Source: CAWATZ01 sp963784995 (lineage in GTDB: Bacteria; Planctomycetota; Planctomycetia; Gemmatales; Gemmataceae). Taken from it: a stretch of 64,000 nt of DNA. Location: contig CAWATZ010000003.1 of assembly GCA_963784995.1 (NCBI GenBank), positions 620,001 through 684,000 of the forward strand. Direction: 5' to 3'. The notes under the pieces are model-generated. The model saw only the letters and a program-made list of their open reading frames with translations. It had not been told where the DNA came from and ran no database searches. Shown here piece after piece: positions 25,272 to 33,690 of the stretch; the first letter of the stretch is position 1, and every line of letters begins with the position of its first letter. The position numbers and the translations under genes were made by a program.

Positions 25272-26627
25272 ATGGCAACTTCAGCATTCCGGCACCCCGA
25301 ATACCTTTCTGAGGGGGACCAACCCCGCCGCCGAATCCGATGTCCCGTCCACGGTTTCATCCGCTTCTCCGAAAACGAGCGGAAGATCATTGACCATCCC
25401 CTTTTTCGCCGGCTTCGCTGGATTCGACAGCTGGCCCTGACCGAACTTGTATACCCCGGAGCTACACATACCCGGTTTGAGCATTCCCTGGGGGTCATGG
25501 AGGTTGCGACGAGGATTTTCGATGCTCTGGCTCGCAGCCAGGGTGCCGAAATGGAAGCGACGTTTGCCACCGTCGAACAGTTGAAGGCACAGTCACTCGG
25601 AAAGGCAAGACAACTGGTACGGCTCGCAGCGTTGCTCCACGACACAGGACACTGCTGTTTCTCGCATGCGGCAGAAGAGGTCATCCAGAAGGGATCCGAC
25701 CATGAATCGCTGACGGTGCGCATCCTGACGGATGCGGCGTTCCTTGGGACAGAACTGGACCGCCTCTTCTTTGCCGGCTGTGCCGGGCTGACTGCGAACT
25801 TGATCAAGCCTGGCAAGGACTTTCCGCCGCAACTCCAGGTGTTGCGTGACATCGTTTCAGGGCAGGTCGATGCGGACAGGACGGACTACCTGCTGCGAGA
25901 TTCCCATCATTGTGGCGTTGATTACGGTCTGTTCGACTATCGGCGAATGATCGAGTGCCTGACGCTTCGGCAAGATCCAGAAGGCTCGGGTGGGCTTGAG
26001 ATTGCCATCCACCGGGACGGCATTCACGTGTTCGAGGCCCTCATCCTGGCCCGCTACCAGATGAACACCCAGGTCTACTACCACCGACTGCGCCGGATTT
26101 ATGACCTGTATCTGAAGGAGTACTTCAAGGCAAAGGGAAATGAGGATTTCGACACGGCGGAGAAGGTCCTCAGACACAACGACTTCACCAAGATGACCGA
26201 AATCATCCGAGACGCCGACCACAAGGGAGAAGCCTACCAGCTGTGGGCCGAACGAATCCGAGAACGGCGCCACCATCGACTGGTCTACGAATCGGATGAG
26301 GACGCCGGGGCGGCGGAGATCAAGAAGGTGAAAGGAGTGTTTGACTGGATCAAAGGACAATATCCCGAGATTGACTTCCGCTGGGACCTGGCCGACGTGT
26401 CGATCCACAAACTCCTTTTGCCGGAGGACAAGGAGGACAGGGGATACGTCCCGTTCTCGATGATCGACACGGATGGCACGGCTGACCTCCTGGGAAGGAG
26501 GAGTCAGATCCTGAAAAAGATCCCGCGTTGGTTCCAGGTTGCTCGGATCTTCGCTGACCTGGACCGAAATCAGAAGTCGCTCCAACGAGAGATTGCAGAC
26601 AAGTGCAAGACGCAAGCAAAAACCTGA
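25272..26627 (+). CDS. HD-domain phosphohydrolase (YwfO/dNTPase-like)
   Basis: This protein of about 451 residues has the HD metal site: the histidine in HTRFEHSLGVMEVA (about residue 70), HD in LAALLHDTGHCCFSHAAEE (about residue 120), and the aspartate in VDADRTDYLLRDSHHCG (about residue 200). This layout fits the SAMHD1/dGTPase-like group that hydrolyses dNTPs. FIRFSENERKIIDHPLFRRLRWIRQL is the family opening. The start was chosen by the AGGGA 9 nt upstream. The gene is followed 10 nt later by a YwgA-like gene. In Bacillus subtilis ywfO and ywgA are likewise neighbours, so this looks like a conserved functional pair. Confidence 0.85.
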   Translation: MATSAFRHPEYLSEGDQPRRRIRCPVHGFIRFSENERKIIDHPLFRRLRWIRQLALTELVYPGATHTRFEHSLGVMEVATRIFDALARSQGAEMEATFATVEQLKAQSLGKARQLVRLAALLHDTGHCCFSHAAEEVIQKGSDHESLTVRILTDAAFLGTELDRLFFAGCAGLTANLIKPGKDFPPQLQVLRDIVSGQVDADRTDYLLRDSHHCGVDYGLFDYRRMIECLTLRQDPEGSGGLEIAIHRDGIHVFEALILARYQMNTQVYYHRLRRIYDLYLKEYFKAKGNEDFDTAEKVLRHNDFTKMTEIIRDADHKGEAYQLWAERIRERRHHRLVYESDEDAGAAEIKKVKGVFDWIKGQYPEIDFRWDLADVSIHKLLLPEDKEDRGYVPFSMIDTDGTADLLGRRSQILKKIPRWFQVARIFADLDRNQKSLQREIADKCKTQAKT

Positions 26628-26637
26628 GGAGACGAGT

Positions 26638-27204
26638 ATGCCCCTTCAATTCACCGGAACCTGGGAACACGCCCTGCTGACGCAAACCGCCAAGACGGCT
26701 GCCGAGAGCGGCGACGGCGGCTACCTGGGCAGGACCGCGCTCCAGAAAATCCTGTATTTCTTGCAAATTGCCGGCGTGCCAATGCGGTATCGCTTCGACA
26801 TCTACCATTATGGCCCTTACTGCGACAGAATCAGCCAAGACGTCGAGTGGCTTCTGGTCGATGAGGCGCTCAAAGATGCCTCTTCGGCGCCGGAGAAGTA
26901 CTCGAACTATCGTCCCGGCACAAGCGCGGAGGAACTCCTTGGGCGCCACAGAACTGCCCTGGGTCAGTACCAGGAGAAGATCATGAAGGTCGTCCGCGGC
27001 TTGCTCCCGCTCCAACCGGACCATCTCGAACTGCTCGCGACGCTAGACTACCTGTACCGCCACCTGAAGGCGGGTGGGGGTACAGGCCCCTGGAAGCAAC
27101 GAGTCATTGACTGGTTCCTGCAAGTCAAGAAGGACAAATTCGCCAGAGACATCATTTCGGCCGCCTATGACGCCATGGTGCAGGCTGATCTCATCGACGC
27201 CTGA
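26638..27204 (+). CDS. YwgA-like protein
   Basis: This cytosolic 188-residue protein has, near residues 24-62, LGRTALQKILYFLQIAGVP followed by FDIYHYGPYCDRISQDVEWLL. That pattern matches the YwgA/Panacea-like winged-helix fold (in YwgA: kLQKmvYi... yhFYGPYS). The remaining two-thirds is helical and not conserved to my eye. Its ribosome-binding site (GAGGAG) overlaps the stop of the HD gene, so the two are co-translated. Panacea-type proteins act as antitoxins elsewhere, which makes a toxin-antitoxin-like relation with the HD nucleotidohydrolase conceivable but unproven. Confidence 0.65.
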   Translation: MPLQFTGTWEHALLTQTAKTAAESGDGGYLGRTALQKILYFLQIAGVPMRYRFDIYHYGPYCDRISQDVEWLLVDEALKDASSAPEKYSNYRPGTSAEELLGRHRTALGQYQEKIMKVVRGLLPLQPDHLELLATLDYLYRHLKAGGGTGPWKQRVIDWFLQVKKDKFARDIISAAYDAMVQADLIDA

Positions 27205-27388
27205 AACGGCGGGTTCCTCTTTCTTGCGAGTCCGGAGGCGTCAGTCTTCCTGCCCCGAATACCCTGGCAGGTGGCGGGCAGGCAGGAAAATGACGCCCCC
27301 TGGCACTCCTCCGCCAGTTCCGGGCGCGACCTGGCCTCTCGGCCAACTCCCGTCCGTTGGCAGGCAAGGCAGGCAGCCCCGCGGTCTG

Positions 27389-27778
27389 TCACCGAAACAG
27401 CGGCACTGGCCGGCGTTCCGGCGAGGCCGGGTCGATGGCGACGTAAACCACCTCGGCCTCGGTCACCTGCAGCACGTCCCGGCCGCGATCAACCTCGACG
27501 GTGACCTGCACGGTGATCGAGGTCCGGCCCATCTTGATCAGCCGGACCAGGAAACGCACCACGTCGCCGACCAGGACCGGTTTCTTGAACTCGACCCGGT
27601 TCATGGCCACGGTCACCAGAACGGGCGGTTGACCTCCCGCCCGGATCACCTCGCGGCGGGCCCCGATGGCTCCCGCCTGGTCGATGTGGCTCAAGATGAC
27701 GCCCCCGAAAATGGTCCCGGTGGGATTGACCTGGGCCGGCATCATGATGGTCTGGATGGCCAGATACGGCTCCGACAT
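27389..27778 (-). CDS. Acyl-CoA thioesterase, hotdog fold (YciA-like)
   Basis: The 129-residue protein has the YciA/BACH hotdog pattern: MMPAQVNPTGTIFGGVILSHID (residues 12-33, with the conserved N and G-T-x-F-GG) and a VTVAMNRVEFKKPVLVGDVV segment, ending in EVVYVAID. It should hydrolyse acyl-CoAs in the cytosol. It lies 19 nt downstream of the methionine synthase-like gene on the same strand, so they may be cotranscribed. The 184-nt spacer on its other side holds nothing recognisable. Confidence 0.88.
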   Translation of the reverse strand: MSEPYLAIQTIMMPAQVNPTGTIFGGVILSHIDQAGAIGARREVIRAGGQPPVLVTVAMNRVEFKKPVLVGDVVRFLVRLIKMGRTSITVQVTVEVDRGRDVLQVTEAEVVYVAIDPASPERRPVPLFR

Positions 27779-27796
27779 GCGACACCTCCCGTGGGC

Positions 27797-28840
27797 TCAG
27801 TCGCCCTTGCCCAGCTCCTTCCGCACCAGCCGCACTCCCTGCACCATGCTGGTCAGCTTGCGAACGGCGATCGTCCGGGCCGTCTGCGAGAAGCCGCAAT
27901 CGGGCGTGACGTGAACGCGCTCCGGCTCCACGTACCGCAGCACCAGGCGCAGCCGTTCCGCCACCAGCTCGGGCGGCTCGATCCAGGTGTTCTTGACGTC
28001 GATCAGGCCAACGGCCAGCCCCATCCGCGCCGGGATCTCGCGGGCCAGCTCAATCTCGGCCATCTCCCGGCTGGCGAACTCCAGGGCCAGCTGATCGACC
28101 CGGGCCCAGCCCAGGTGCGGAAAGAGCGGCCGATAGCTGCGATGGCCCACCGCCCGGGCTCGGAAATTCCCGAAACACAGGTGCATGCTCAGGAATGCCC
28201 CCACTCCCTCGACCGTCCGGGCGATCAGGGCCAGGAACTCCTCCGGCCCGCCGGACTCGCCTGCGCGGCAGGCGAAGCTCGGCTCGTCCAGCTGGATGAA
28301 CTCGACGCCGGCCTCGACCAGCCGACGCATCTCCCGATTGACGATCGGCAGCAGGGCCTCGGTCACCGCCCGCCGGTCGGGATAAACCTCCCCGCCCTGG
28401 ATGCAGCCGGCCAGGGTGAACGGACCCGGCACGGGCACCTTGACGGCGGCGTCGGTGATGGTCCGCAGCCGGCGATACTCCTCGACGATCCCCAGGCCGC
28501 GCGGGGCGGTGATGGGAGCGAGGGCGAGATAGCGGCTGCGCTGATCGTGAGCCGGCGGACCCCAGCGGCGGGCCATCGGCAGCGGCTTCAATCCCTCCAG
28601 GTAGTCGTAGAAACCGAGGTTGAAATCGACGCGCTGCATCTCGCCATCGGAGATCAGGTCGGCCCCGGCCCGGAGCTGGTCCGAAACCGCGAGCCGGACG
28701 GCGTCCACCAGGGCCTCGTCGCGGTCGGCGCTGCCGAACAGGTCCGGATACTGGGTCGCTTCCTCGCAGAAATGGGCGTACCAGCCGGGAAAGGACCAGC
28801 TGCCAATCACCGTCGCGGGGAGCAGGGGGAGGTTGAGCAT
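27797..28840 (-). CDS. Cobalamin-independent methionine synthase (MetE) C-terminal-domain protein
   Basis: This 347-residue protein corresponds to the catalytic C-terminal barrel of MetE without the N-terminal half. ATVIGSWSFPGW, SDGEMQRVDF and VPGPFTLAG precede VEFIQLDEPSF, SMHLCFGNF and the C-terminal VTPDCGFSQTAR. The zinc-binding histidine/cysteine (MHLCFGN) and the second cysteine (PDCG) are present. Such short MetE proteins (core-MetE or MesA-type) may take methyl groups from donors other than methyl-folate; the donor is unknown here. The ATG at 28840 lies just beside an inverted repeat. Confidence 0.85.
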   Translation of the reverse strand: MLNLPLLPATVIGSWSFPGWYAHFCEEATQYPDLFGSADRDEALVDAVRLAVSDQLRAGADLISDGEMQRVDFNLGFYDYLEGLKPLPMARRWGPPAHDQRSRYLALAPITAPRGLGIVEEYRRLRTITDAAVKVPVPGPFTLAGCIQGGEVYPDRRAVTEALLPIVNREMRRLVEAGVEFIQLDEPSFACRAGESGGPEEFLALIARTVEGVGAFLSMHLCFGNFRARAVGHRSYRPLFPHLGWARVDQLALEFASREMAEIELAREIPARMGLAVGLIDVKNTWIEPPELVAERLRLVLRYVEPERVHVTPDCGFSQTARTIAVRKLTSMVQGVRLVRKELGKGD

Positions 28841-28849
28841 GGGGGTCCA

Positions 28850-29019
28850 TTTGGTTTTGGAGTGCGGCGATTCTTCGCCGCTTTCTTTTCGATTCAGACT
28901 ACGCCCCAGGGTGGCCCCGGTCGAGAGGGGACGGCACACGGCTCCGGCCAGCAAAGCGCCGCCTCGGCACCAGCCTGCAAAAGAAAGCGGCGAAGGATCG
29001 CCGCACTCCAAAACCAAAC
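28850..29019. repeat. 40-nt inverted repeat in a divergent promoter region
   Basis: Arms 28850-28889 and 28980-29019 match at 39 of 40 positions around a 90-nt GC-rich spacer. Inside each arm GCGGCGA and TCGCCGC form a smaller hairpin. The element begins 10 nt upstream of the MetE-like start codon and ends about 100 nt before the divergent exported-protein gene, so it must overlap promoters rather than terminators. Confidence 0.9.
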
Positions 29020-29117
29020 GACCGTCACAGTTCAAACAAGCATTGCTGCAATCTTCTCTGCGGGTCAGATCGTCAGGAGATACGGGAGAGTGTCCTGGCA
29101 CCGAGAGAGGGTGACTC

Positions 29118-30329
29118 ATGCGATCTCGAGTGGTTTCGCTGCTGGCGGCGGCAGTCCTGTTCCTCGCGGGCGCTGCCGGCTTTGGGGCCGATCCAGCCAA
29201 GGAGACGCCGGTAAAGCCGGCCGACCCCAAACCGGTCAACGACAAGATCAAGGAGATTGCCGGCCGGGCCGAGGTCCTCAAGGCGGTGCGCAAGCACGCG
29301 GGCATCCTCAAGGCGATCGATCCGGCCCGCCGTCGGGTCACGCTGCTGCTCGATGGCGAGAGTGTCCCCAAGGTCTGGGACCTGGTTCCGGATGCCGAGG
29401 TCAAGCGGGCCGGCTGGTGGGCAAGGCTCGATCAACTCACGACCGGCGACCGCGTCTGGGTCTGGTTCAAGGGCAACCGCCAGCAGGAACCGCTGGCCGT
29501 TCTGATGCTCTGCGATGAACTCAGCGAGCAGGACATCCACGGTCCGGGTGTGATCCTCGAAGCGCGTGACGCCAAAACGGTGACCCTGAAACCCGTCAAG
29601 GGACCGAACCGGACCCTGGCAGCGCCCCAGGGCGAGGCCAACGCGGGATTGAAGGTCGGGCAGAACGTCTACGTCCAGAGCACGGCCGATCGGGTGCGCC
29701 TGATCTTGACCCCGGCCGAGATGGAAGCCCGGCGGAACGAACAGAAAACCGCACTGCGGAAACGCTGGATCGAGGAAGGGCTCCCCGGAACGGTGCTGTT
29801 CGTCCACCTCAGCGGCGAGATGGAGTTCATGCTCGATCACGAGGCGATCCGCTGGGGCCGATCCCTCAAACCGGGAGACAAGGTCAAGTTACAAACAGTG
29901 CCGGCAACCCCGGCCGTGGTCAAGCTGGTACGCCCGTGGCGTGAACGGACGCAGCTCCGCCTGGTGGCCGCCGGGGCCGACCTGGCGGAGATGAACCCGG
30001 GACAGCGGCTGCTGCTCCGGATGGAGACGCCACCCGCCGAGGTCGATAGCTCGCCGCTACCGCCCGACCTGGACCGGCCACGCACCCGGGAGGAGCGGAT
30101 CGAATGGTTCCTCAGCAGTATCTACTGCCCCTGCCAGGTCAAGGGCGACGTTTGCACCGGCCACTTTTACATGCTGGCCAGCTGCAATCCCAACGGCTGT
30201 GCCTCACCCAATGCCCTGCGCAAGGAGCTGGCGGGCCTGATCGACAAGAGCCTGGGCGATCGGCAAATCTTCGAGGCCCTGCTCAAGGAGCATGGACCTG
30301 ATTTGCTGCGTCCGCATCTGTTACCATGA
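29118..30329 (+). CDS. Exported protein with CcmH-like C-terminal cysteine domain
   Basis: The 403-residue protein has a signal peptide (residues 1-24, ending AGFGA). Two or three small beta-barrel-like repeats follow (ILKAIDPARRRVTLLLDG; VILEARDAKTVTLKPV; LKPGDKVKLQTVPATP). The C-terminal 80 residues contain IYCPCQVKGDVCTGHFYMLASC, ALRKELAGLIDKSLGDRQIFEALLKEHG and a final GPDLL. The spacing of a CPC motif before a helix ending in G..D.QI...L...YG recalls CcmH/NrfF, which reduces apocytochrome cysteines. The fusion to beta domains is unusual. It is followed after 46 nt by a thioredoxin-like gene. Confidence 0.65.
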   Translation: MRSRVVSLLAAAVLFLAGAAGFGADPAKETPVKPADPKPVNDKIKEIAGRAEVLKAVRKHAGILKAIDPARRRVTLLLDGESVPKVWDLVPDAEVKRAGWWARLDQLTTGDRVWVWFKGNRQQEPLAVLMLCDELSEQDIHGPGVILEARDAKTVTLKPVKGPNRTLAAPQGEANAGLKVGQNVYVQSTADRVRLILTPAEMEARRNEQKTALRKRWIEEGLPGTVLFVHLSGEMEFMLDHEAIRWGRSLKPGDKVKLQTVPATPAVVKLVRPWRERTQLRLVAAGADLAEMNPGQRLLLRMETPPAEVDSSPLPPDLDRPRTREERIEWFLSSIYCPCQVKGDVCTGHFYMLASCNPNGCASPNALRKELAGLIDKSLGDRQIFEALLKEHGPDLLRPHLLP

Positions 30330-30375
30330 ATGTGATGGCGTCTGACCCACAATCATTGCATCCCGAGGTGGACTG

Positions 30376-30939
30376 ATGAACCTTCGCACGGTGAGTACGG
30401 CGTGTCTGGCACTGCTCCTGGTCGTGACCGTCCTGGCAGCCGAGAACGTTCGCGAATCGGGCCCCAAGGTGGGCGAAGAACTCCCGGGGACCTTCGTGCC
30501 GCTGAACGTCACGGGGCCGGACGCCGGCAAGACAACGTGCATCTTCTGCGAGTACGACGACAGGCCGGTGGCGATGGTTTTCGCCCGCGGCACCAGCGAA
30601 CCGCTCACCCACTTGATCAAGCGGCTGGACTCGGCCACGGCCAAGCACAAGCCGAGCGGCCTGGGCAGCTTCGTCGTTTTCCTGAGCAGCGAGGAAGGGC
30701 TTGGCAAACAGCTCAAGCAGCTGGCCGAGCAGGAAAAGCTCGGCCATACCGTGCTGCGGACCTTCAAGCCGGAGGGCCCCAAGGGGTACAACGTCAGCAA
30801 GGAAGCCGAGGTGACCGTGATCCTCTACACCGACCGGGTGGTCAAGGCCAAGCACGTCTTCGGCAAGGGGGAATTGAAGGAGAAGGACGTCGACGCGATC
30901 CTGGCGGACCTGCCGAGGATTCTGCCGGCCAAGAAGTGA
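30376..30939 (+). CDS. Exported thioredoxin-like protein
   Basis: This 187-residue protein has a signal peptide (about residues 1-22). An AhpC/TlpA-like opening follows (PKVGEELPGTFVPLNVTG), with a CIFC motif near residue 56 at the position where thioredoxins carry CxxC. The rest alternates helices and strands (GSFVVFLSSEEGLGKQL, EVTVILYTDRVVKAKHVF), compatible with a thioredoxin fold. It may be a periplasmic redox partner of the preceding cysteine-rich protein. It converges with the MntR-like gene, with a 6-nt gap. Confidence 0.68.
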   Translation: MNLRTVSTACLALLLVVTVLAAENVRESGPKVGEELPGTFVPLNVTGPDAGKTTCIFCEYDDRPVAMVFARGTSEPLTHLIKRLDSATAKHKPSGLGSFVVFLSSEEGLGKQLKQLAEQEKLGHTVLRTFKPEGPKGYNVSKEAEVTVILYTDRVVKAKHVFGKGELKEKDVDAILADLPRILPAKK

Positions 30940-30945
30940 GAGAGG

Positions 30946-31638
30946 TCAGCCGGCAGGCGTAGCCGCGGGCGGCTCGGGCAGCAGTTCCCCTTGCAAGCCG
31001 GCCAGCCCTTCGCTGCCCAGGTGGACCTTCCGGCCGGCCACCTCAATCTCGAACAGGTCGTCCAGCGGTTGATGGCTGAGGAAGGTGACCACGGCACCGG
31101 GCACCAGACCCAGCGTCTGCCAGCGGCGCAGCCGTTCCGGGCTGTCGTCCTGCACTTCGCGGATGATGACCCGCTGACCCGCCCGGAAGTCATGGAGCCG
31201 CTGCAGCTTGCGATGGGCCATGGTCCCCTCGGCGGTGGGGATCGGATGCCCATGCGGATCTTCCAGCGGTTCGCCGAGGAACTGGGCGATGGCTTGCTCC
31301 AGCCGGGGCGAGATGGCATGTTCCAGGGCCTCGGCCTCGGCATCGACCTCGCTCCAGTCCAGGCCGAGGACCCGGGTCAGGAACAGCTCCACCAGCCGAT
31401 GCCGGCGAATGACCCGCCGTGCCTCCGTGATTCCCTGGGGCGTGAGCCGGGCCCCGCTGCCGGGCGTGTACTCGATCCAGCCGGCGTCGGCCAGCCGCTT
31501 GAGCATGCCGGTCACGGACGGGGCGCGCACCCCCAGGCGATCCACAATGTGGACCGGAGAAACCGGTTCTTCGGCGCCGTTGAGACTGTGGATCGCCTTG
31601 AGATAGTCCTGCACGGCCCGGCTTGGCTGCTCCGACAT
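30946..31638 (-). CDS. DtxR/MntR-family metal-dependent repressor
   Basis: The 230-residue protein has an N-terminal winged helix (AVQDYLKAIHSL, VDRLGVRAPSVTGMLKRLADAGWI, LTPQGITEARRVIRRHRL). A metal-binding dimerisation domain follows (LGLDWSEVDAEAEALEHAISPRL), then a C-terminal SH3-like FeoA-type domain (RVIIREVQDD, LGLVPGAVVTFL). It would repress manganese or iron uptake genes when loaded with metal. I chose the ATG at 31638. A cruciform-capable inverted repeat lies 25 nt upstream, within its likely promoter. The feo operon 6 kb away is a possible target. Confidence 0.88.
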   Translation of the reverse strand: MSEQPSRAVQDYLKAIHSLNGAEEPVSPVHIVDRLGVRAPSVTGMLKRLADAGWIEYTPGSGARLTPQGITEARRVIRRHRLVELFLTRVLGLDWSEVDAEAEALEHAISPRLEQAIAQFLGEPLEDPHGHPIPTAEGTMAHRKLQRLHDFRAGQRVIIREVQDDSPERLRRWQTLGLVPGAVVTFLSHQPLDDLFEIEVAGRKVHLGSEGLAGLQGELLPEPPAATPAG

Positions 31639-31662
31639 CCGCGCCCTCGTCTGTTTGCTGGC

Positions 31663-31717
31663 AAAGCCGCTTGCGGCTTGGCGCACCAGGCTGGTGCGCT
31701 ATGCCGCAAGCGGCTTT
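31663..31717. repeat. Inverted repeat with GCCGCTTGCGGC core upstream of the regulator
   Basis: Arms 31663-31677 and 31703-31717 pair over 15 nt, and inside them 31681-31689 pairs with 31691-31699, so two stems can stack. The arm core GCCGCTTGCGGC followed by TTGGCG is also at 55553-55570. Confidence 0.82.
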
Positions 31718-31774
31718 TGGAACAGTCTCTATTTTATTGAGGCGGTGGAAACAAAGGCAATGGACCCCCCTGCG

Positions 31775-32404
31775 TCAGCCGAGCAGGGCCCAGGCACACC
31801 ACAGAGACAGGCCGCAGGCAATCCGCAATCCCGTTTGCAGCACCAGACCCCACAGAGCGACGTTGAGCAGTTGGCTGGATTTCTCCAAAGCGCCGCGCAC
31901 CTCGTTGCCGACCCTGCGCCGGGGATTGACGAATCCCAGCGACAACACCTGAACGACCGGCGCCGTCCAGGATCGCAGCCAGAACTCCGCCAGGTCGAAG
32001 TGTTTTTCCAGGGTCCCCCGATCAACCGAGAAGCTCTGACACATAATGAACCCATCCAGGCCGACCATGGCCAGACCCAGCAGCCCGACCACCCCCAGGC
32101 CCGCCAGGCTGGCCGACAGCCGGCCCAGGGTCAGGTCGGCTCCGGGCAGCAGCCAGCGGCAGGCCAGCACGTGCAGCAGCAGCAACAGCAGCGTCAGCAG
32201 CCCAGGCAGGACGGTGCCCCAGCTGAGGAACAGGTTGCCGTGCGAGCGCAGCAGCTTCAACAAGCGCGGCCAGCGGCCGGGGAAACCGGCGACCAGGCCC
32301 AGGATGGCGCGGTACTGCTGCCAGCGCAGCAGGCTTCCCAGGACAAAGACCGCCGCCAGGTAAAAGTCGAACGTCCGCGCCAGACGCAGGGTTTGCAGAG
32401 ACAT
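31775..32404 (-). CDS. Integral membrane protein, unknown function
   Basis: The 209-residue protein has about four hydrophobic segments: FYLAAVFVLGSLL, a leucine-rich VLPGLLTLLLLLLHVLA helix near the middle, LAGLGVVGLLGLAMVGLDGF, and a C-terminal ALWGLVLQTGLRIACGLSLW. There is no recognisable family motif. The ATG at 32404 was chosen because the in-frame extension upstream comes from the GGAACGCC repeat. It precedes the MntR-like gene on the same strand with a 136-nt gap that contains an inverted repeat. Confidence 0.62.
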   Translation of the reverse strand: MSLQTLRLARTFDFYLAAVFVLGSLLRWQQYRAILGLVAGFPGRWPRLLKLLRSHGNLFLSWGTVLPGLLTLLLLLLHVLACRWLLPGADLTLGRLSASLAGLGVVGLLGLAMVGLDGFIMCQSFSVDRGTLEKHFDLAEFWLRSWTAPVVQVLSLGFVNPRRRVGNEVRGALEKSSQLLNVALWGLVLQTGLRIACGLSLWCAWALLG

Positions 32405-32444
32405 GACCCCGACTACCCCCCGCCCCTCACACCTGATCTTGTAG

Positions 32445-32508
32445 GGAACGCCCTCCGTGGCGTTCCGGCACGAATCGGAACGCCCTCCGTGGCGTTCCGG
32501 CACGAATC
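32445..32508. repeat. Two identical 32-nt direct repeats of a hairpin unit
   Basis: The 32-nt unit at 32445-32476 is repeated exactly at 32477-32508, and a third copy begins with GGAAC. Each unit holds the palindrome GGAACGCC-ctccgt-GGCGTTCC. The same palindrome forms both arms of the inverted repeat at 57530-57585. It lies between divergent genes, in a promoter position. Confidence 0.88.
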
Positions 32509-32626
32509 GGAACTACATAGCCACAGCGGCGGCGTACGTAAAGAGCAGCGATTTCCCTTTGCCCTTTGTCCCTCTTCCCACTACGATCAAATCTTCAACC
32601 CCTGTTCCGCAACCGGAGAAGAGATC

Positions 32627-33685
32627 ATGTCACGCCTTGGCCTTCCGCTGCTGGCCGTCCTGGGCTGTCTGGCCCTGTCGGGCTGCGGCGGCAAACCGGC
32701 ATACAAATACCGCATCGCCGTCATTCCCAAGGGTCTGACCCACGAGCACTGGCAATCCGTCGAGCGCGGGGCCAACCGGGCCGCCGCCGACCTGAAGGAA
32801 CAGGGGATTGCCGTCGAGATCCTGTGGAATGGGCCGCGCAAGGAAAGCGATGCCCAGCAGCAGATCGACCTGGTCGATCTGCAAACCCGCATGGGCATTC
32901 AGGGACTGGTGCTGGCGCCGCAGGACAGCAGACAGATGGTGCCGCCCGTCGAGCGTGCCGTCGAGAAGGGGATCAAGGTCGTCATCATCGACTCCGACCT
33001 CGACCGGAAGGATCTGTACGTCAAATATGTGGCCACCGACAACTGCAACGGCGGCAAGATGGCCGGCCAGAAGCTGATCGATACCCTTCGCAAGAAGAAG
33101 GACGGCGAACTGAAGGTGATCCTGCTGCGCTACCAGGTCGGCTCGGAAAGCACCGAGCAGCGCGAAAAGGGTTTCCTCGACTCTGTCGCGGACTTTAACA
33201 AAAGGCAGGGCAAGGAGATCGTCAAGATTGTCTCGCAGGACAAGTACGCGGGAGCGACGGCGGACACGGCCAGGAAAGAGGCCGGTCCGTTGCTGGCTCA
33301 GTTCCAGAACGAGATGGTGGATGGCATCTTCACCGTCAATGAATCCGCCACCTACGGCATGCTCACCGCCCTCCGCGAGAAGAAGCTCAACGGCAAGATC
33401 ACGCTGGTCGGGTTCGATTCGTCCGAACCGCTCCAGCAGGCCCTGCGCGAGGGCGACGTTGTCGGCCTGGTCATCCAGGATCCCTATCGGATGGGCTACC
33501 TGGGCGTCTGGAACGCGGTGATGGCCCTGGAAGGCTACGACGTGTCGGCGGACGGCAAGGTCCAGAGCACCGGCGAGGAGTTCCTGACCAAGGAGAACCT
33601 GGATAGCGAGGAGATGCGCGGCCGCTTCGTCCCGGAAGTGCAGGCCAAACGCAAGATGGAAACGCCGAAGTATTCCAAGAAGTGA
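32627..33685 (+). CDS. Sugar ABC transporter substrate-binding lipoprotein (RbsB-like)
   Basis: The 352-residue protein starts with a lipoprotein signal (lipobox LSGC at residues 17-20). The mature part is a periplasmic-binding-protein fold of the ribose type: YRIAVIPKGLTHEHWQSVERGA, GIQGLVLAPQDS, KVVIIDSDL, VATDNCNGGKMAGQ, DGIFTVNESATYGML and LVGFDSSEPLQQAL. It would capture a pentose or related sugar and deliver it to the downstream ATPase and permease. GGAG lies before the ATG. It is 5 nt from the ATPase gene. Confidence 0.9.
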   Translation: MSRLGLPLLAVLGCLALSGCGGKPAYKYRIAVIPKGLTHEHWQSVERGANRAAADLKEQGIAVEILWNGPRKESDAQQQIDLVDLQTRMGIQGLVLAPQDSRQMVPPVERAVEKGIKVVIIDSDLDRKDLYVKYVATDNCNGGKMAGQKLIDTLRKKKDGELKVILLRYQVGSESTEQREKGFLDSVADFNKRQGKEIVKIVSQDKYAGATADTARKEAGPLLAQFQNEMVDGIFTVNESATYGMLTALREKKLNGKITLVGFDSSEPLQQALREGDVVGLVIQDPYRMGYLGVWNAVMALEGYDVSADGKVQSTGEEFLTKENLDSEEMRGRFVPEVQAKRKMETPKYSKK

Positions 33686-33690
33686 GAAGC

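Noticed and set aside
27074..29518. Open frame of more than 800 codons on the plus strand
   Set aside because: It runs antisense through the thioesterase and MetE-like genes and out of frame through the exported protein gene. No domain is visible.
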